DNA of 64,000 nt from Niveispirillum cyanobacteriorum (GTDB lineage: Bacteria; Pseudomonadota; Alphaproteobacteria; Azospirillales; Azospirillaceae), in the NCBI RefSeq assembly GCF_002868735.1, contig NZ_CP025611.1, positions 3,242,501-3,306,500 of the forward strand. Direction: 5' to 3'. Below, piece after piece: positions 27,986-37,967 of this stretch; within the stretch, counting starts at the first letter, position 1; every line of letters begins with the position of its first letter. The position numbers were made by a program, and so were the translations under genes. Below the pieces are notes generated by a model. It made no database searches. It was not told the DNA's origin and saw only the letters and a program-made list of their open reading frames with translations.

Positions 27986-28626
27986 ACCTCATTCTGTTGG
28001 GTCCGCCGGGCGCCGGTAAGGGGACGCAGTCCCAGCGCCTGGAGAAGAAGTACGGTACCGTGCAGCTTTCGACAGGTGACATGCTGCGCGCAGCCGTGCG
28101 CAGCGGGTCCGAGCTGGGCCAGCGTGCCGATGCCATCATGAAGGCAGGGCAGTTGGTACCGGACGAGGTCATGATCGCCATGATCTCCGAACGGATCGAT
28201 CAGCCGGACTGTGCCAAGGGCTTCATCCTGGACGGTTTCCCGCGGACCGTGCCGCAGGCCGCGGCGCTGGACAGTATGCTGGCCGACAAGGGCCTGAAGC
28301 TGGACCATGTGATCGAGATGAAGGTGGACGGGGCTGCCCTGGTTACCCGCGTCACGGGCCGCTTCACCTGCGCCAAGTGCGGTACCGGTTATCACGACAC
28401 GTTCAAGCCGACCGCTGTCGCGGGTACCTGCGACAATTGCGGCTCGACCGAGTTCACGCGCCGTGCCGATGACAATGCCGAAACCTTCGGCAAGCGTCTG
28501 GCCGCCTATGAGCGCGATACGGCCCCCATCCTGCCCTACTATGCCTCACGTGGCGTGCTGAAGCAGGTGGACGGCATGGCGGAGATCGATGAGGTCACCC
28601 GTCAGCTTGAGGCCATTATCGGCTGA
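27982..28626 (+). CDS. adk: Adenylate kinase with zinc-type LID domain
   Basis: Adk interconverts ATP, AMP and ADP. The 214-residue product has the P-loop [10 protein letters not shown] at residues 7-16, the AMP-site region and a LID carrying CAKCG and CDNCG, a four-cysteine zinc site. It is co-transcribed with secY (ATGA overlap). In most proteobacteria rpsM follows; here a terminator and unrelated minus-strand genes follow. Confidence 0.98.
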   Translation: MNLILLGPPGAGKGTQSQRLEKKYGTVQLSTGDMLRAAVRSGSELGQRADAIMKAGQLVPDEVMIAMISERIDQPDCAKGFILDGFPRTVPQAAALDSMLADKGLKLDHVIEMKVDGAALVTRVTGRFTCAKCGTGYHDTFKPTAVAGTCDNCGSTEFTRRADDNAETFGKRLAAYERDTAPILPYYASRGVLKQVDGMAEIDEVTRQLEAIIG

Positions 28627-28647
28627 TCCGACGGGGCGGCCGGAAGG

Positions 28648-28686
28648 AAAAAGGGGCGGTCGCCGACATGGTGACCGCCCCTTTTT
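28648..28686 (+). terminator. Intrinsic terminator after adk
   Basis: AAAAGGGGCGGTC pairs with the later GACCGCCCCTTTT, with further pairing inside the loop, and a T-run follows. The A-rich 5' side allows it also to end the minus-strand unit. It marks the left edge of the inverted segment discussed in the findings. Confidence 0.9.
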
Positions 28687-28707
28687 CATTTCACCGCTTC
28701 GGACTCC

Positions 28708-29733
28708 TTAGCTTCTCCAGCGCAGGACCGTATCCTTCACCGGATTGACAAAGTCGCGGCCCTCGGCCTTCGCCCGCTGATACTCGTTCTTTAACTGGTG
28801 ATACCAGCGGGCCTGGGTGTCGGCGTCCTTGATCAGCATCAAGGTCGGATCATGGGCCAGGCCCTTCTGCTGCATCACCACCACATCGCGGTCTTGGCCC
28901 AGAAAGCGGCGAACGAAGCGGCGCAGGAAGGGCTTGGCCAGATTGGCCCAGCCCAGGGTCCAGTAGAAGCTGTTGGTTACCTCAGTATTGTTGGCGTCCA
29001 GCGGCGTGACGGTGGTCAGGTTGACGATGCGGTGCCGCCCGGCGGCGATATGTTCGATTCGCACACCGGGAAGCCGGAAGGTGATCTCCGTCTCCGGTGC
29101 GCCCCCCAACAGCTTATAGGCGGCAGAGTTGGAGGAGGGCCGGTGCCGCTTCATGGCAAAGCCGAAGGGGGCGGGACCGAAGGCCTTCGCCTTTTCATGG
29201 ATGGAGCGGGAGGACCGCCAGAACCAGCTTTGATGCACAAAGGGTCCATGCGCCGGGTCCATCAGGCCGATGACGGCATGATCGACGGGGCAGGGGAAAT
29301 GCATCACTTCCGTCAGGTTGGGCAGCCTCCCGTCCATGTCGGGCATCTGCGGCGGCTCACCCGCCGGTGCGCCATCGCCCATCCAGATCCACAGATTGCC
29401 CTGCGCCTCTGCCACCGGATAGCGGCGGACCTTGATGCGGCTGATATCGAAATCTTGGTCGGTGACCAGGGAGGGGATGGCTGTGCAGCCACCGCCGCCA
29501 TCAAAGCGCCAGCCATGATAGCGGCATTCCACCTCCCGCCCGTCGAATCGGCCACAGGACAGGGGAATGCCCCGGTGCGGGCAGATATCGCGAAGGGCGA
29601 AGGCAGTTCCGTCATTGTCCCGCGCAAACAGGACCGGCTGCCCCAGCAGGGACTTTGCCTGCATCTTGCCCCGTTTCAGCGCGGCAGATGGCAGAGCGAA
29701 GTACCAGATATCGGTCAGGAACGATGCGGTCAT
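28708..29733 (-). CDS. Rieske non-haem iron oxygenase, alpha-subunit type
   Basis: The 341-residue product has an N-terminal Rieske [2Fe-2S] domain (CPHRG at about residue 51 and CRYHGW at about residue 70). The C-terminal catalytic domain carries a histidine pair and acidic residue in DHAVIGLMDPAHGPFVH. The layout is that of single-component ring-hydroxylating or demethylating oxygenases such as VanA or pheophorbide a oxygenase types. The substrate is unknown. It would need a reductase, which is not adjacent. A 38-nt palindromic element lies about 190 nt upstream of its start. Confidence 0.88.
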   Translation of the reverse strand: MTASFLTDIWYFALPSAALKRGKMQAKSLLGQPVLFARDNDGTAFALRDICPHRGIPLSCGRFDGREVECRYHGWRFDGGGGCTAIPSLVTDQDFDISRIKVRRYPVAEAQGNLWIWMGDGAPAGEPPQMPDMDGRLPNLTEVMHFPCPVDHAVIGLMDPAHGPFVHQSWFWRSSRSIHEKAKAFGPAPFGFAMKRHRPSSNSAAYKLLGGAPETEITFRLPGVRIEHIAAGRHRIVNLTTVTPLDANNTEVTNSFYWTLGWANLAKPFLRRFVRRFLGQDRDVVVMQQKGLAHDPTLMLIKDADTQARWYHQLKNEYQRAKAEGRDFVNPVKDTVLRWRS

Positions 29734-29922
29734 GATGCGTCACATGGGCGGCGGGGGGAGGGCCGCACCATAACAGGACATGAGCGTCAGGTCAGGGTGC
29801 GCTAAAGGGGCGAACTGCTGACTTCCCCGGATAACCCTGGTAGAATCTCGTCCATCAACGCCATTCCTGCGTCTGAACCCCTTCGCCGCCGGTGGTTTGC
29901 GACGCGGGCAAAGCGTGGAACA

Positions 29923-29960
29923 TGAAACACCCTGTTGTTTTCTGTTTCACTTGGTTGCAC
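29923..29960 (-). repeat. 38-nt palindromic intergenic element, copy 1
   Basis: Read on the minus strand it is TGCAACCAAG, then TGAAACA, a 13-nt spacer starting GAAAA and ending GGG, then TGTTTCA. The arms TGAAACA / TGTTTCA are a perfect inverted repeat. Related copies are at 46908, 60772 and 60861. Confidence 0.7.
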
Positions 29961-30011
29961 GAAGCCGCGTTTTGGTCGGAGGGCAGGCCTCATCATCTCC
30001 GAATGTGGCCA

Positions 30012-31805
30012 TCATAACCACGCCGTGTCCACATCCAGCACTGTCCGGTCCAGGCTAGTCAGGATTGTTGCCTGGGTGACGGTCTTGGGCAGTTCATGGG
30101 CGAAGAACCAGCGGCAGGCGGCCAGCTTGCCGTTCAGATGGTTGGAGTCACCTTTGCCATCCGTCAACCAAGTGTCGGCCACCAGGGCTTGGCGCAGCCA
30201 GATCCAGGCCATGACGGTATGCCCGAACATCTCCAGATAGGTGGTGGCATTGGCCAGCGATAGCGCTACATGACCGCCGGCCCGCACCGTACCCAAATGC
30301 GCGGTCACGGTGGCAACACGGCTCAGCGCTTCGCCCAGGCCCGCCGCATGGGTGGCAAGGGCGGGACGTGAGGTGGCCGCAGTAATCGTGGTCGCCATTT
30401 CGGCGGCCAGCGCTTCAAACGCGGCTCCACCATCCATGAACACCTTGCGGCCTAGCAGGTCATTGGCCTGGATGCCGTAGGTACCCTCATGGATCGGGTT
30501 CAGGCGGTTGTCGCGGTAATACTGCTCCACCGGATAGTCGCGGGTGTAGCCATAGCCGCCCAGGATCTGGATGGCCCATTTATTGGCCTCCAGGCAATGT
30601 TCCGACGGCCAGGATTTAGCAATAGGCGTCAGCAGTTCCAACAGCAGGCTGGCGCGGCGGCGGTCCGCCTCCTCGGCTGCTGTGCGCTCTTCGTCCACCA
30701 GTCGGGCGCAGAGCAGGCACAGCGCGATGGCGCCTTCCGATGCCGCCTTCTGTTGCAACAGCATGCGCCGCACATCGGCATGCTCGATGATCGGTACCAT
30801 GGGGCTGGTCGGGTCGCGTGCCTCCAGAGGGCGGCCCTGGGGCCGTGTGCGGGCATACTCTGCGGAATAGCGGTAGCCGGCATAGCCCAGCGCGGCAGCC
30901 CCCAGGCCGACGCCGATCCGCGCCTCATTCATCATCTGGAACATGTAGGATAGGCCATGATGGGCTTGGCCCACCAGGAAGCCCTGACAACGCCCTTCCT
31001 CGCCAAAAGACAGGATGGTGCTGGTGGTGCCGCGATAGCCCATCTTGTGCAGCAGACTGACCAGCCGCACGTCATTGTCGGGACCCAGGCTGCCATCATC
31101 GTTCACGCGGATGCGGGGAACGATGAACAGGCTGATGCCCTTCACGCCAGCGGGCGCGCCCTTGATCTTGGCCAGCACCATATGGACGATATTGTCCGAC
31201 AGTTCATGTTCGCCGGCGCTGATCCATTGCTTGGTACCGGTGATGGCATAGGAACCATCGGGGTTGGGCGTGGCGCTGGTGCGGATATCGGCCAGGCTGC
31301 TGCCAGCCTGTGGTTCCGACAAGGCCATGGTGCCGAAGAACCGGCCCGTCAGCATGGGGGCCAGGAACTTGGCTTGCTGCGCTTCGCTGCCGAAACTGCG
31401 GATCAGGTTGCCGGCCCCGATGGTCAGGAACGGATAGGCGGCGGTGGCGATATTGGCGGTCTGGAAGAAGCTGAACGCTGCCTGCACCACACACCAGGGC
31501 AATTGCAGCCCGCCCAATTCCTCATCGTGATGGGCAGCCAGAAACCCAGCCTCGGCAAAGGCATCCACGGCCTCCTGCACGGCGGGCAGCATGACGACCT
31601 TACCGTTGATCCGGTCGGGTTCGTGCTTGTCGGCCTCGTGATAGTGCGGCCCGAACTTGTCATCCGCCAGGCCGGCAGCGGTGTCCAGCACCTGGGACAG
31701 GGCGTCACGGTCCAGGTGGCTGAAGCGGGGGCGGGATAGCAGACTGTCCAGGTCCAGCAAGCCATCTAGGATGAAATCGATCTCGCCACGGTCCATCCGG
31801 CTCAT
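30012..31805 (-). CDS. Acyl-CoA dehydrogenase, large form (DmdC/FadE-like)
   Basis: This flavoprotein family desaturates acyl-CoA thioesters. The 597-residue product has the FAD-binding core (FGTMALSEPQAGSSLADI, ITGTKQWISAG) and the C-terminal ACAD domain with the catalytic glutamate in HEGTYGIQANDLLGRKV. An additional C-terminal domain of about 120 residues is seen in methylthiopropionyl-CoA dehydrogenase-like enzymes. ATG 31805 with GGGAGG 8 nt upstream is chosen over an ORF extension overlapping trkH. Exact substrate chain length cannot be told. Confidence 0.9.
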   Translation of the reverse strand: MSRMDRGEIDFILDGLLDLDSLLSRPRFSHLDRDALSQVLDTAAGLADDKFGPHYHEADKHEPDRINGKVVMLPAVQEAVDAFAEAGFLAAHHDEELGGLQLPWCVVQAAFSFFQTANIATAAYPFLTIGAGNLIRSFGSEAQQAKFLAPMLTGRFFGTMALSEPQAGSSLADIRTSATPNPDGSYAITGTKQWISAGEHELSDNIVHMVLAKIKGAPAGVKGISLFIVPRIRVNDDGSLGPDNDVRLVSLLHKMGYRGTTSTILSFGEEGRCQGFLVGQAHHGLSYMFQMMNEARIGVGLGAAALGYAGYRYSAEYARTRPQGRPLEARDPTSPMVPIIEHADVRRMLLQQKAASEGAIALCLLCARLVDEERTAAEEADRRRASLLLELLTPIAKSWPSEHCLEANKWAIQILGGYGYTRDYPVEQYYRDNRLNPIHEGTYGIQANDLLGRKVFMDGGAAFEALAAEMATTITAATSRPALATHAAGLGEALSRVATVTAHLGTVRAGGHVALSLANATTYLEMFGHTVMAWIWLRQALVADTWLTDGKGDSNHLNGKLAACRWFFAHELPKTVTQATILTSLDRTVLDVDTAWL

Positions 31806-31902
31806 GCCCGCATCCTCCCGACAATTGTCTGTGGCCCCGAGTCGTGCCCGGGCCTTCAAACAGATGTTTAAATTGTCGCGGCGTGCCTGTCGAGAGGCTG
31901 TG

Positions 31903-33357
31903 TCAGCGGCGCCAGAAGGAGGGGCTGAGCAGCACGAAGACCGTGAAGAGTTCCAGCCGGCCCAGCAGCATGGCCAACGACATGATCCAGACTGCGAAAT
32001 CATGCAGCGGCTCGTAATTGCCCACCGGCCCGATCATCGTGCTGAGGCCGGGACCGACATTGCCCAGGGCCGTGGCGGCGGCCGAAATGGCGGTGACATA
32101 ATCCAGCCCTGTCAGACCCAGCAGGACCGCGAAGATCAGGATCAGGGCGACATAAAGGAAGGTGAAACTCATCACCGAGATGATGACATCATTGTCCACC
32201 GGCTTGCCATTATAGGTCAGCGGGATGATCCGGTTGGGGCTGAACAGGCGATTGATCTGCATGCGCAGGGCCAGCCACAGAACCTCAAACCGGAACATCT
32301 TGATCCCGCCGGAGGTAGAGCCGGTGCAGCCCCCCACCAGGGTCAGGATGAAGAACAGGGCCACGGGCCCAGGACCCCAGGCCAAGTAGTCCGTGGAGGC
32401 AAAGCCCGTGGTGGTGATCAGGGAGACACAGTTGAACAGCGAATGGCGGATCGCCTCCATCGGTTCCAAATGGTCCCTGGCGATCAGATAGAGGGCCAGC
32501 AAGCCCGCCACGATCAGGGTGAAGGCGGCGTAGTGGCGCACCTGACTGTCATGCCACAAGGCCTTGGTATCGCCCTTGATCATCGAGATGAAGCGAACGA
32601 ACGGCAGGCTGCCCAGAAACATGAACAGAATGATTGTCCATTCCACACCGGCATTCTGAAAATGCCCGATGGAACTGTCCTTGGTGGAAAAGCCACCCGT
32701 TCCCAGGGCTGTCATGGAATGGTTGATAGCGTCGAACATCGGCATGCCGGCCAGCCGCAGCATGATGATGCAGGCGATGGTCAGCGCCAGGTAGACCCAG
32801 CCAAAGCCCAGCGCCATGTCCGCGGCGCGCGGCACTACCTTGTCCGACTTGTCGGAGGATTCGCTGCGGAACAGCTGCATCCCACCGACCCGCAGGAAGG
32901 GCAGGATCACGATCCCCATGCCGACAATGCCGATCCCCCCCAGCCAGACCAGCAGCGACCGCCACAGCAGCAGGCCCGGGGGCAGGGTCTGCACCGTGGC
33001 ATAGGCGCTGGCGCCGGTCGTCGTCAGGCCCGACATTGCCTCGAAATAAGCGTTGGCATAGGTCAGCCGTTGTTCGGCGAAGGTGAAGGGCAGAGCGGCG
33101 AAGGCACCGACCACGATCCAGGCAAAGGTGGTCAGGATGAATGTCTGACGTAACGACAAGGCAATGCGGTCGGCCCGATTCGTCAGCATCAGCAGAACGC
33201 CAAAGAACAGCGTAAGACCCGAGGAGACGGCAAAGACCCGCCAGTCATCCTGACCCGCCGCCAGATCGGCAATCATCGGCGCCACCATCGCAACCGCGAT
33301 GACGGACAGAAGCGCACCGATCACATAGAAGATGGGACGGACGTCCAGGGAGAGCAT
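31903..33357 (-). CDS. trkH: Trk/Ktr-type potassium uptake protein TrkH
   Basis: TrkH is the membrane channel subunit for low-affinity potassium uptake and needs a TrkA gating protein (not in the window). The 484-residue product has four pore-loop repeats with selectivity-filter sequences TTTGAS, ALGTGGFS, TTTGFAS and ALGNVGPG. About ten membrane helices are present. ATG 33357 (MLSLDVRP) with GGAG 4 nt upstream is preferred; a 19-residue longer N-terminus is possible but breaks the usual hydrophobic start. Confidence 0.94.
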   Translation of the reverse strand: MLSLDVRPIFYVIGALLSVIAVAMVAPMIADLAAGQDDWRVFAVSSGLTLFFGVLLMLTNRADRIALSLRQTFILTTFAWIVVGAFAALPFTFAEQRLTYANAYFEAMSGLTTTGASAYATVQTLPPGLLLWRSLLVWLGGIGIVGMGIVILPFLRVGGMQLFRSESSDKSDKVVPRAADMALGFGWVYLALTIACIIMLRLAGMPMFDAINHSMTALGTGGFSTKDSSIGHFQNAGVEWTIILFMFLGSLPFVRFISMIKGDTKALWHDSQVRHYAAFTLIVAGLLALYLIARDHLEPMEAIRHSLFNCVSLITTTGFASTDYLAWGPGPVALFFILTLVGGCTGSTSGGIKMFRFEVLWLALRMQINRLFSPNRIIPLTYNGKPVDNDVIISVMSFTFLYVALILIFAVLLGLTGLDYVTAISAAATALGNVGPGLSTMIGPVGNYEPLHDFAVWIMSLAMLLGRLELFTVFVLLSPSFWRR

Positions 33358-33470
33358 GGCACTCCGACGGCTTGACGGGAAACCGCAGCCGGTCTGGCGC
33401 GGAACACGTGACACACCCTTGTTGAAGGCGGCATGGCAGTCAAGCCCGCTGTGCCATCCCCGAAAGGCAA

Positions 33471-33492
33471 CGGCCGGGGAAATCCCCGGCCG
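33471..33492 (-). terminator. Terminator-type hairpin downstream of the gapR-like gene
   Basis: CGGCCGGGG and CCCCGGCCG form a 9-bp stem with a 4-nt loop. On the minus strand it begins 24 nt after the DUF2312 stop and is followed by TTGCCTTTC. Confidence 0.7.
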
Positions 33493-33516
33493 TCACGGAT
33501 GATCAGGTCGCCGGGG

Positions 33517-33780
33517 TCACTCGATCCCCAGGGCGGCCTTGTACAGTTCCAGAAGCGCGTCCATTTCCTGCCGGTCTTCCTTTTCCATCCGGCGGATGCG
33601 GATGATCTGACGCATCACCTTGGTATCAAAGCCGGTGCCCTTGGCCTCGGCATAGATGTCCTTAATATCGTCCTGGATGCCCTTCTTTTCCTCTTCAAGG
33701 CGTTCGATGCGCTCGATGAAGGAACGCAGGCGGTCGGCCGCGATTCCGCCGACATCATTGGAGGTTGCGGCGTCAGACAT
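33517..33780 (-). CDS. gapR: GapR family (DUF2312) nucleoid-associated protein
   Basis: GapR binds overtwisted DNA ahead of replication and transcription in Caulobacter and relatives. The product has 87 residues and consists of a long N-terminal helix ([33 protein letters not shown]) and the conserved [35 protein letters not shown] tail. Only the core family motifs are present, without any extra domain. ATG 33780 (MSDAAT) follows AAGGTAAGAG. A longer reading frame upstream lacks support. Confidence 0.92.
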   Translation of the reverse strand: MSDAATSNDVGGIAADRLRSFIERIERLEEEKKGIQDDIKDIYAEAKGTGFDTKVMRQIIRIRRMEKEDRQEMDALLELYKAALGIE

Positions 33781-33876
33781 GGTGTCTCTTACCTTGGCAA
33801 GTATGTTGGAAAGTGCCGGGACCTTATCCAGCCAAGGCCGGGGACGCAAGCCGGATGGTAGAAAGCGTGATCTTCA

Positions 33877-34776
33877 TCACGTCCGGCGCAGCACCAGTGC
33901 CACGCCGGCTGCTGTCACGACCATGCCGCCCAGTGCCAGTGGCCCCAGCTTCTCTCCGAACAGGGCCCAGGCCATCAGCGCCGTGACGGGTGGGACCATA
34001 TAGAACAGGCTGGCGACCCTGGATGCGGCACCCCGCCGGATCAGGGCGAACAGCAGGAAGATGGCGCCGACGGACAGAACCAGACACAGCCAGACCAGCG
34101 CGAATACGAAATCAGCGGTCCAATCGACCCGCATCGTCTCCAGCAGGGGAGCCAGCACGGCCAATACCGTGCCCGTGGCGGCATACTGGATGGTGGTACC
34201 CGCTCGCAGGTCCATATCGGCGCAATAGCGTTTCTGATAGAGCGTACCGATGGAGATGCCCAGAAGGGCCGCCACGGACAGGCCGATGCCCAACGGCCCG
34301 CCAATATTCAGCGACAGCTTCTCCCAAACCACCGCCGACACGCCGGCCAAGCCCAGGGCAAAGCCCAGCCATTGCCGGCCCGTGATGCGTTCCCCCAGCA
34401 GCGGCCCCGCGACCAATGCTGTCAGCAGGGGTTGCAGGCCCACGATCAGGGCGACGCTGCCGGCCGGCATGCCCTGCTTCAGGGCGCCGAACACGCCCCC
34501 TAGATAGACGCCATGCACCAGCACGCCCGCTACGGCGATATGCCCGACAGTGCCCCAAGAACTGGGCCAAGGGGCCTTCTGCCACACAGACAAAGCCAGT
34601 AGTACGACCGCCACCAGCGCCATGCGCCAGAGCAGGAAAGTCAGTGGCTCCGCATGGGGAAGGCCCAGCTTGCCGCCGATGAAGCCCGTGCTCCACAGCA
34701 GCACGAAAAGGGCGGGTGCCAGCTTTCCCCAATCGGGGGCGGTCAGGCTACCGGAGGGGGAGAAGGGGGTGTTCAT
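33877..34776 (-). CDS. DMT superfamily (EamA) transporter
   Basis: This is an inner-membrane exporter or permease of the drug/metabolite transporter superfamily. The product has about 299 residues, ten predicted helices, and two EamA repeats (about residues 15-145 and 160-298). The motif LLWSTGFIGGKLGLPHAEP and the PLLTALVAGPLLGERITGRQWLGFALGLAGV segment are typical. The substrate is unknown. Start ATG 34776 has AGGA about 9 nt upstream; ATG 34785 is an alternative. Confidence 0.88.
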   Translation of the reverse strand: MNTPFSPSGSLTAPDWGKLAPALFVLLWSTGFIGGKLGLPHAEPLTFLLWRMALVAVVLLALSVWQKAPWPSSWGTVGHIAVAGVLVHGVYLGGVFGALKQGMPAGSVALIVGLQPLLTALVAGPLLGERITGRQWLGFALGLAGVSAVVWEKLSLNIGGPLGIGLSVAALLGISIGTLYQKRYCADMDLRAGTTIQYAATGTVLAVLAPLLETMRVDWTADFVFALVWLCLVLSVGAIFLLFALIRRGAASRVASLFYMVPPVTALMAWALFGEKLGPLALGGMVVTAAGVALVLRRT

Positions 34777-34798
34777 CCAAAACATCCTGAAACGGCAA

Positions 34799-34829
34799 AC
34801 GGCCGCCCCCCGATTGGGAGAGCGGCCGT
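34799..34829 (-). terminator. Terminator-type hairpin after the second EF-G gene
   Basis: On the minus strand ACGGCCGC and GCGGCCGT form an 8-bp stem with further CTCCC / GGGGG pairing inside, then TTTGCCGTTT. It lies 41 nt after the EF-G stop codon. Confidence 0.65.
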
Positions 34830-34869
34830 CGACCTTACGAACTCATCAGATAACGCGAGGTTATCGGGA

Positions 34870-37011
34870 TCAGCCGTTGTTCTTGCCCTGCTTGGCAACG
34901 ATTTCGTCAGCGACGTTCCTCGGCACCGGATCGTAGTGCGAGAATTCCATCGTGAACGAACCGCGACCCGAGGTCATGCCGCGCAGCTGACCGATATAGC
35001 CGAACATGTCGGACAGCGGCACATGGGCTTCAACGGCGATGTTGTTGCCACGCTCCAGCTGACCCAGGATCGTGCCACGACGACGGTTCACGTCGCCGAT
35101 CACGTCACCCAGATAATCTTCCGGAACCACAACTTCGACCTTCATGATCGGTTCCAGCAGAACCGGGCCGGCCAGCTTCATGGCTTCGCGGAAGCAGGCC
35201 TTGGCGGCGATTTCGAACGTCAGGGCGTTCGAGTCGACGTCGTGGTACTTGCCGTCGATCAGCGTGGCCTTGAAGTCCACAGTCGGATAGCCGGCGATGA
35301 CGCCGTCTTCCTTCTGCATCTGCAGGCCCTTGTCCACCGACGGGATATATTCGCGGGGAACGGTACCGCCGACAACCTGATCGACGAACTCGTAACCCTC
35401 ACCGCGCTCCTTCGGCTCAAACACGATCTTCACTTCTGCGAACTGGCCCGAACCGCCGGTCTGCTTCTTGTGAGTGTAGATGTGCGTGACGTTGCGGGTG
35501 ATCGTCTCACGATAGGCCACCTGCGGACGGCCCATGACGCCTTCCACACCATATTCGGTGCGAACGCGGTCCAGGGTCACTTCCAGGTGCAGTTCGCCCA
35601 TGCCGCGCAGCAGGGTCTGACCGGTCTCACGATCGGTTTCCAGACGCAGGGACGGGTCGGCACGGACCATCTTGCCGATGGCGGCACCGAACTTGTCCTG
35701 ATCCGCGCGGTTCTTCGGCTCGATCGAGACGGAGATCACGGGCTCGGGGAAGCGCATGCGCTCCAGCACCACGGGGGCGGTGGCATCGCACAGCGTATCA
35801 CCAGTGTCGGTTTCGGCCAGCGACACGAAGGCGACGATGTCGCCGGCGCGGCATTCTTCCAGATCGTTGGTGTCCTTGGCGAACATTTCCACGATACGGC
35901 CGATACGCTCGCGCTTGCCACGGGTGGCGTTCAGCAGGGTCGTGCCCTTGGTGACGACGCCGGAATAGACGCGCACGAAGGTCAGCGAACCGTACTTGTC
36001 GTTCAGCACCTTGAATGCCAGACCAGAGAACGGCTCATCGTCGGAGCACAGACGCTCGCCATTCGGGTTACCATCGGGGTCCACCGTCTTGATGGCTTCC
36101 ACGTCGGTCGGGGCCGGCAGGTACCAGACAACGGCGTCGAGCAGCTGCTGCACGCCCTTGTTCTTGTACGAGGAACCGCACAGAACCGGCACGAAAGCAC
36201 CGTTCAGCGTGGCCTTGCGGATGCACTCGCGCAGCTTCTCAGCCGACGGCTCGGTGCCTTCCAGATAGGCTTCCATCGCCTCGTCGTCCTGCTCCACGCA
36301 GGCTTCGACCAGGTCCTGACGGTACGTGGCGTACTGGCTCAGCAGTTCGCGGTCATAGGCGTTGGTGATCTTCAGCTTGTCGGCCAGATCGTCCGTAACG
36401 TCCCAGATTTCCCACTTGCTGTCCTTCTCCTCGGAGAACCAGACATAAGCCTTCATCTCGACAAGGTCGATCATGCCGTGGAAATCGTCTTCCGAACCGA
36501 TCGGCATCTGCAGGCAGATGGGGCGGGAGCCCAGACGGTCAACGACCATCTTCACGGTACGGCGGAAGTTCGCGCCCGAGCGGTCCATCTTGTTGATGTA
36601 GCACATGCGCGGAACCTTGTAGTTGTCCGCGAGGCGCCAGTTCGTCTCGGTCTGCGGCTCCACACCGGCCACACCGTCGAACACCACCACAGCGCCGTCG
36701 AGCACGCGGAGCGAGCGGTTCACCTCGATGGTGAAGTCCACGTGGCCCGGGGTGTCGATGACGTTGATCTTCTTGCCCTTCCAATGGCAGGACACGGCGG
36801 CCGACTGAATCGTGATGCCGCGCTTCTGCTCCTGCTCCATGTAGTCGGTCGTCGTCGACGTCTTCAGATCCTTGGTATCATGAACGTCGATGATCGTGTG
36901 CTTGCGACCCGTGTAATACAGGATGCGCTCAGTCGTGGTCGTCTTGCCGGCATCGACGTGGGCGATGATGCCGATATTCCGGATATCAGAAAGCGGGGTA
37001 GTGCGGGGCAT
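34870..37011 (-). CDS. fusA: Elongation factor G, second copy (strong codon bias, modified switch I)
   Basis: This is a full-length EF-G of 713 residues. GTP motifs are AHVDAGKT (18-25), DTPGH and NKMD. Switch I has five extra residues relative to the str-operon copy ([22 protein letters not shown] instead of the usual [17 protein letters not shown] type). Domain IV is canonical, with [11 protein letters not shown] and YHDVDS. Arginine codons are nearly all CGC or CGT and the Shine-Dalgarno is good (CGGAG, 8 nt from ATG), so it is probably the highly expressed EF-G. It lies downstream of the inverted alpha operon but after that operon's terminator, and so has its own promoter. Confidence 0.96.
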   Translation of the reverse strand: MPRTTPLSDIRNIGIIAHVDAGKTTTTERILYYTGRKHTIIDVHDTKDLKTSTTTDYMEQEQKRGITIQSAAVSCHWKGKKINVIDTPGHVDFTIEVNRSLRVLDGAVVVFDGVAGVEPQTETNWRLADNYKVPRMCYINKMDRSGANFRRTVKMVVDRLGSRPICLQMPIGSEDDFHGMIDLVEMKAYVWFSEEKDSKWEIWDVTDDLADKLKITNAYDRELLSQYATYRQDLVEACVEQDDEAMEAYLEGTEPSAEKLRECIRKATLNGAFVPVLCGSSYKNKGVQQLLDAVVWYLPAPTDVEAIKTVDPDGNPNGERLCSDDEPFSGLAFKVLNDKYGSLTFVRVYSGVVTKGTTLLNATRGKRERIGRIVEMFAKDTNDLEECRAGDIVAFVSLAETDTGDTLCDATAPVVLERMRFPEPVISVSIEPKNRADQDKFGAAIGKMVRADPSLRLETDRETGQTLLRGMGELHLEVTLDRVRTEYGVEGVMGRPQVAYRETITRNVTHIYTHKKQTGGSGQFAEVKIVFEPKERGEGYEFVDQVVGGTVPREYIPSVDKGLQMQKEDGVIAGYPTVDFKATLIDGKYHDVDSNALTFEIAAKACFREAMKLAGPVLLEPIMKVEVVVPEDYLGDVIGDVNRRRGTILGQLERGNNIAVEAHVPLSDMFGYIGQLRGMTSGRGSFTMEFSHYDPVPRNVADEIVAKQGKNNG

Positions 37012-37126
37012 AAGAAGGGCTCCGTCGTCCAGCGTCGTGTCAAAAGATCAACCGACCCGGCGTGGTGAGGTCGAGTGCGTGGATGAGGCGGGAGGAACCA
37101 CGATACCGTAGCGCCCATCCCGCACG

Positions 37127-37172
37127 AAAAAAACCGGGGTGCCGTCAGCGCCAAGCGCCTCGGTTCCCCGGT
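37127..37172 (-). terminator. Terminator-like hairpin in the leader of the second fusA
   Basis: On the minus strand ACCGGGG (37172-37166) pairs with CCCCGGT (37139-37133), enclosing a smaller GCGC-type hairpin, and runs into seven Ts (37133-37127). It begins where the predicted promoter would start transcription and ends 116 nt before the fusA ATG. It is either an attenuator or the end of a very short transcript. Confidence 0.6.
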
Positions 37173-37179
37173 GGCGGCC

Positions 37180-37208
37180 TATGTAGCGCGGATGCGGCCT
37201 TATGCCAA
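37180..37208 (-). promoter_or_regulatory. Promoter of the second fusA
   Basis: On the minus strand TTGGCA (37208-37203) and TACATA (37185-37180) are exactly 17 nt apart. It is the best promoter in the 413-nt gap between rplQ and fusA. The remaining upstream part of the gap (37209-37362) holds nothing else I can identify. Confidence 0.6.
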
Positions 37209-37362
37209 GGGGGGATATGGCATGACGGGTAAGCGCGTGGGCGATAGTGCTGTCGCGGCCATCGCTGGTGCGGAGCGATGTTGCCGGATGCTCACCCGCA
37301 TAGCCACGCCGTGGCCTTTCACGGCGCTCCTGCCTGCGCTGGCGACCCGTCAGACCAAAACG

Positions 37363-37398
37363 AAAAACCCCGTCGGGATTGCTCCCGACGGGGTTTTT
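37363..37398. terminator. Bidirectional terminator after rplQ
   Basis: AAAAACCCCGTCGGG and CCCGACGGGGTTTTT form a 15-bp perfect stem with a 6-nt loop, with A and T runs on either side. It ends the inverted alpha operon 27 nt after the rplQ stop. Confidence 0.92.
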
Positions 37399-37424
37399 CT
37401 CAACCGCGAACGGTCTGGCCTGGA

Positions 37425-37853
37425 TCAGGCGGCGGCTTCTTCGCCGTCCTCGTCCTTCACCAGCACCGGGCCGCTGTCCTGGCCCTTGGCGGCCACGTCA
37501 CGGTCAACGAACTCGATGATGGCCATCGGAGCGTTGTCGCCGTAACGGAAGCCGGCCTTCAGGACGCGGGTGTAGCCACCGTTGCGGTCCTTGTAACGCT
37601 CCGCGATGACGGTGAACAGCTTGTCCACAACGGCATTGTCGCGCAGTTCGGCATAGGCCAGACGCTTGTTGGCGAGGCCGCCCTTCTTGCCCAGCGTGAT
37701 CAGCTTTTCGACGATCGGACGCAGGTCCTTGGCCTTCGGCAGGGTCGTCTTGATCTGCTCATGCTTGATCAGGGCGTTCGCCATGTTGGAGAACATGGCC
37801 AGACGGTGGGAGGTGGTGCGGCTGAACTTACGCCCGGACATTCCATGACGCAT
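37425..37853 (-). CDS. rplQ: 50S ribosomal protein L17
   Basis: L17 lies at the tunnel exit and is normally the last gene of the alpha operon, as here. The 142-residue product starts [21 protein letters not shown] and contains [17 protein letters not shown]-terminal acidic/Ala tail is typical of alphaproteobacteria. GAAGGAGAGTACCC precedes the ATG. Confidence 0.98.
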   Translation of the reverse strand: MRHGMSGRKFSRTTSHRLAMFSNMANALIKHEQIKTTLPKAKDLRPIVEKLITLGKKGGLANKRLAYAELRDNAVVDKLFTVIAERYKDRNGGYTRVLKAGFRYGDNAPMAIIEFVDRDVAAKGQDSGPVLVKDEDGEEAAA

Positions 37854-37967
37854 GGGTACTCTCCTTCATAGCATGGCCCCGCTGGGCGGAACCGATGGCG
37901 ATCCTTGCAAGCGCCGGTACCCTTTCGGGCCAGTACGGCAAGGTTTGGGCGGAATGCCCAGAAGTTA

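Noticed and set aside
33433-33861. Plus-strand 142-codon frame opposite the GapR gene
   Set aside because: It is a shadow of the DUF2312 gene, which has clear family motifs on the minus strand.
34870-37011. Second EF-G gene as a tetracycline-resistance (TetM/TetO) type ribosomal protection protein
   Set aside because: Domain IV tip, GTPase motifs and length match EF-G proper, and codon bias is that of a core gene.
37171-37545. Plus-strand 124-codon frame between fusA and rplQ
   Set aside because: It spans the bidirectional terminator and the 3' end of rplQ in antisense; no start signal.
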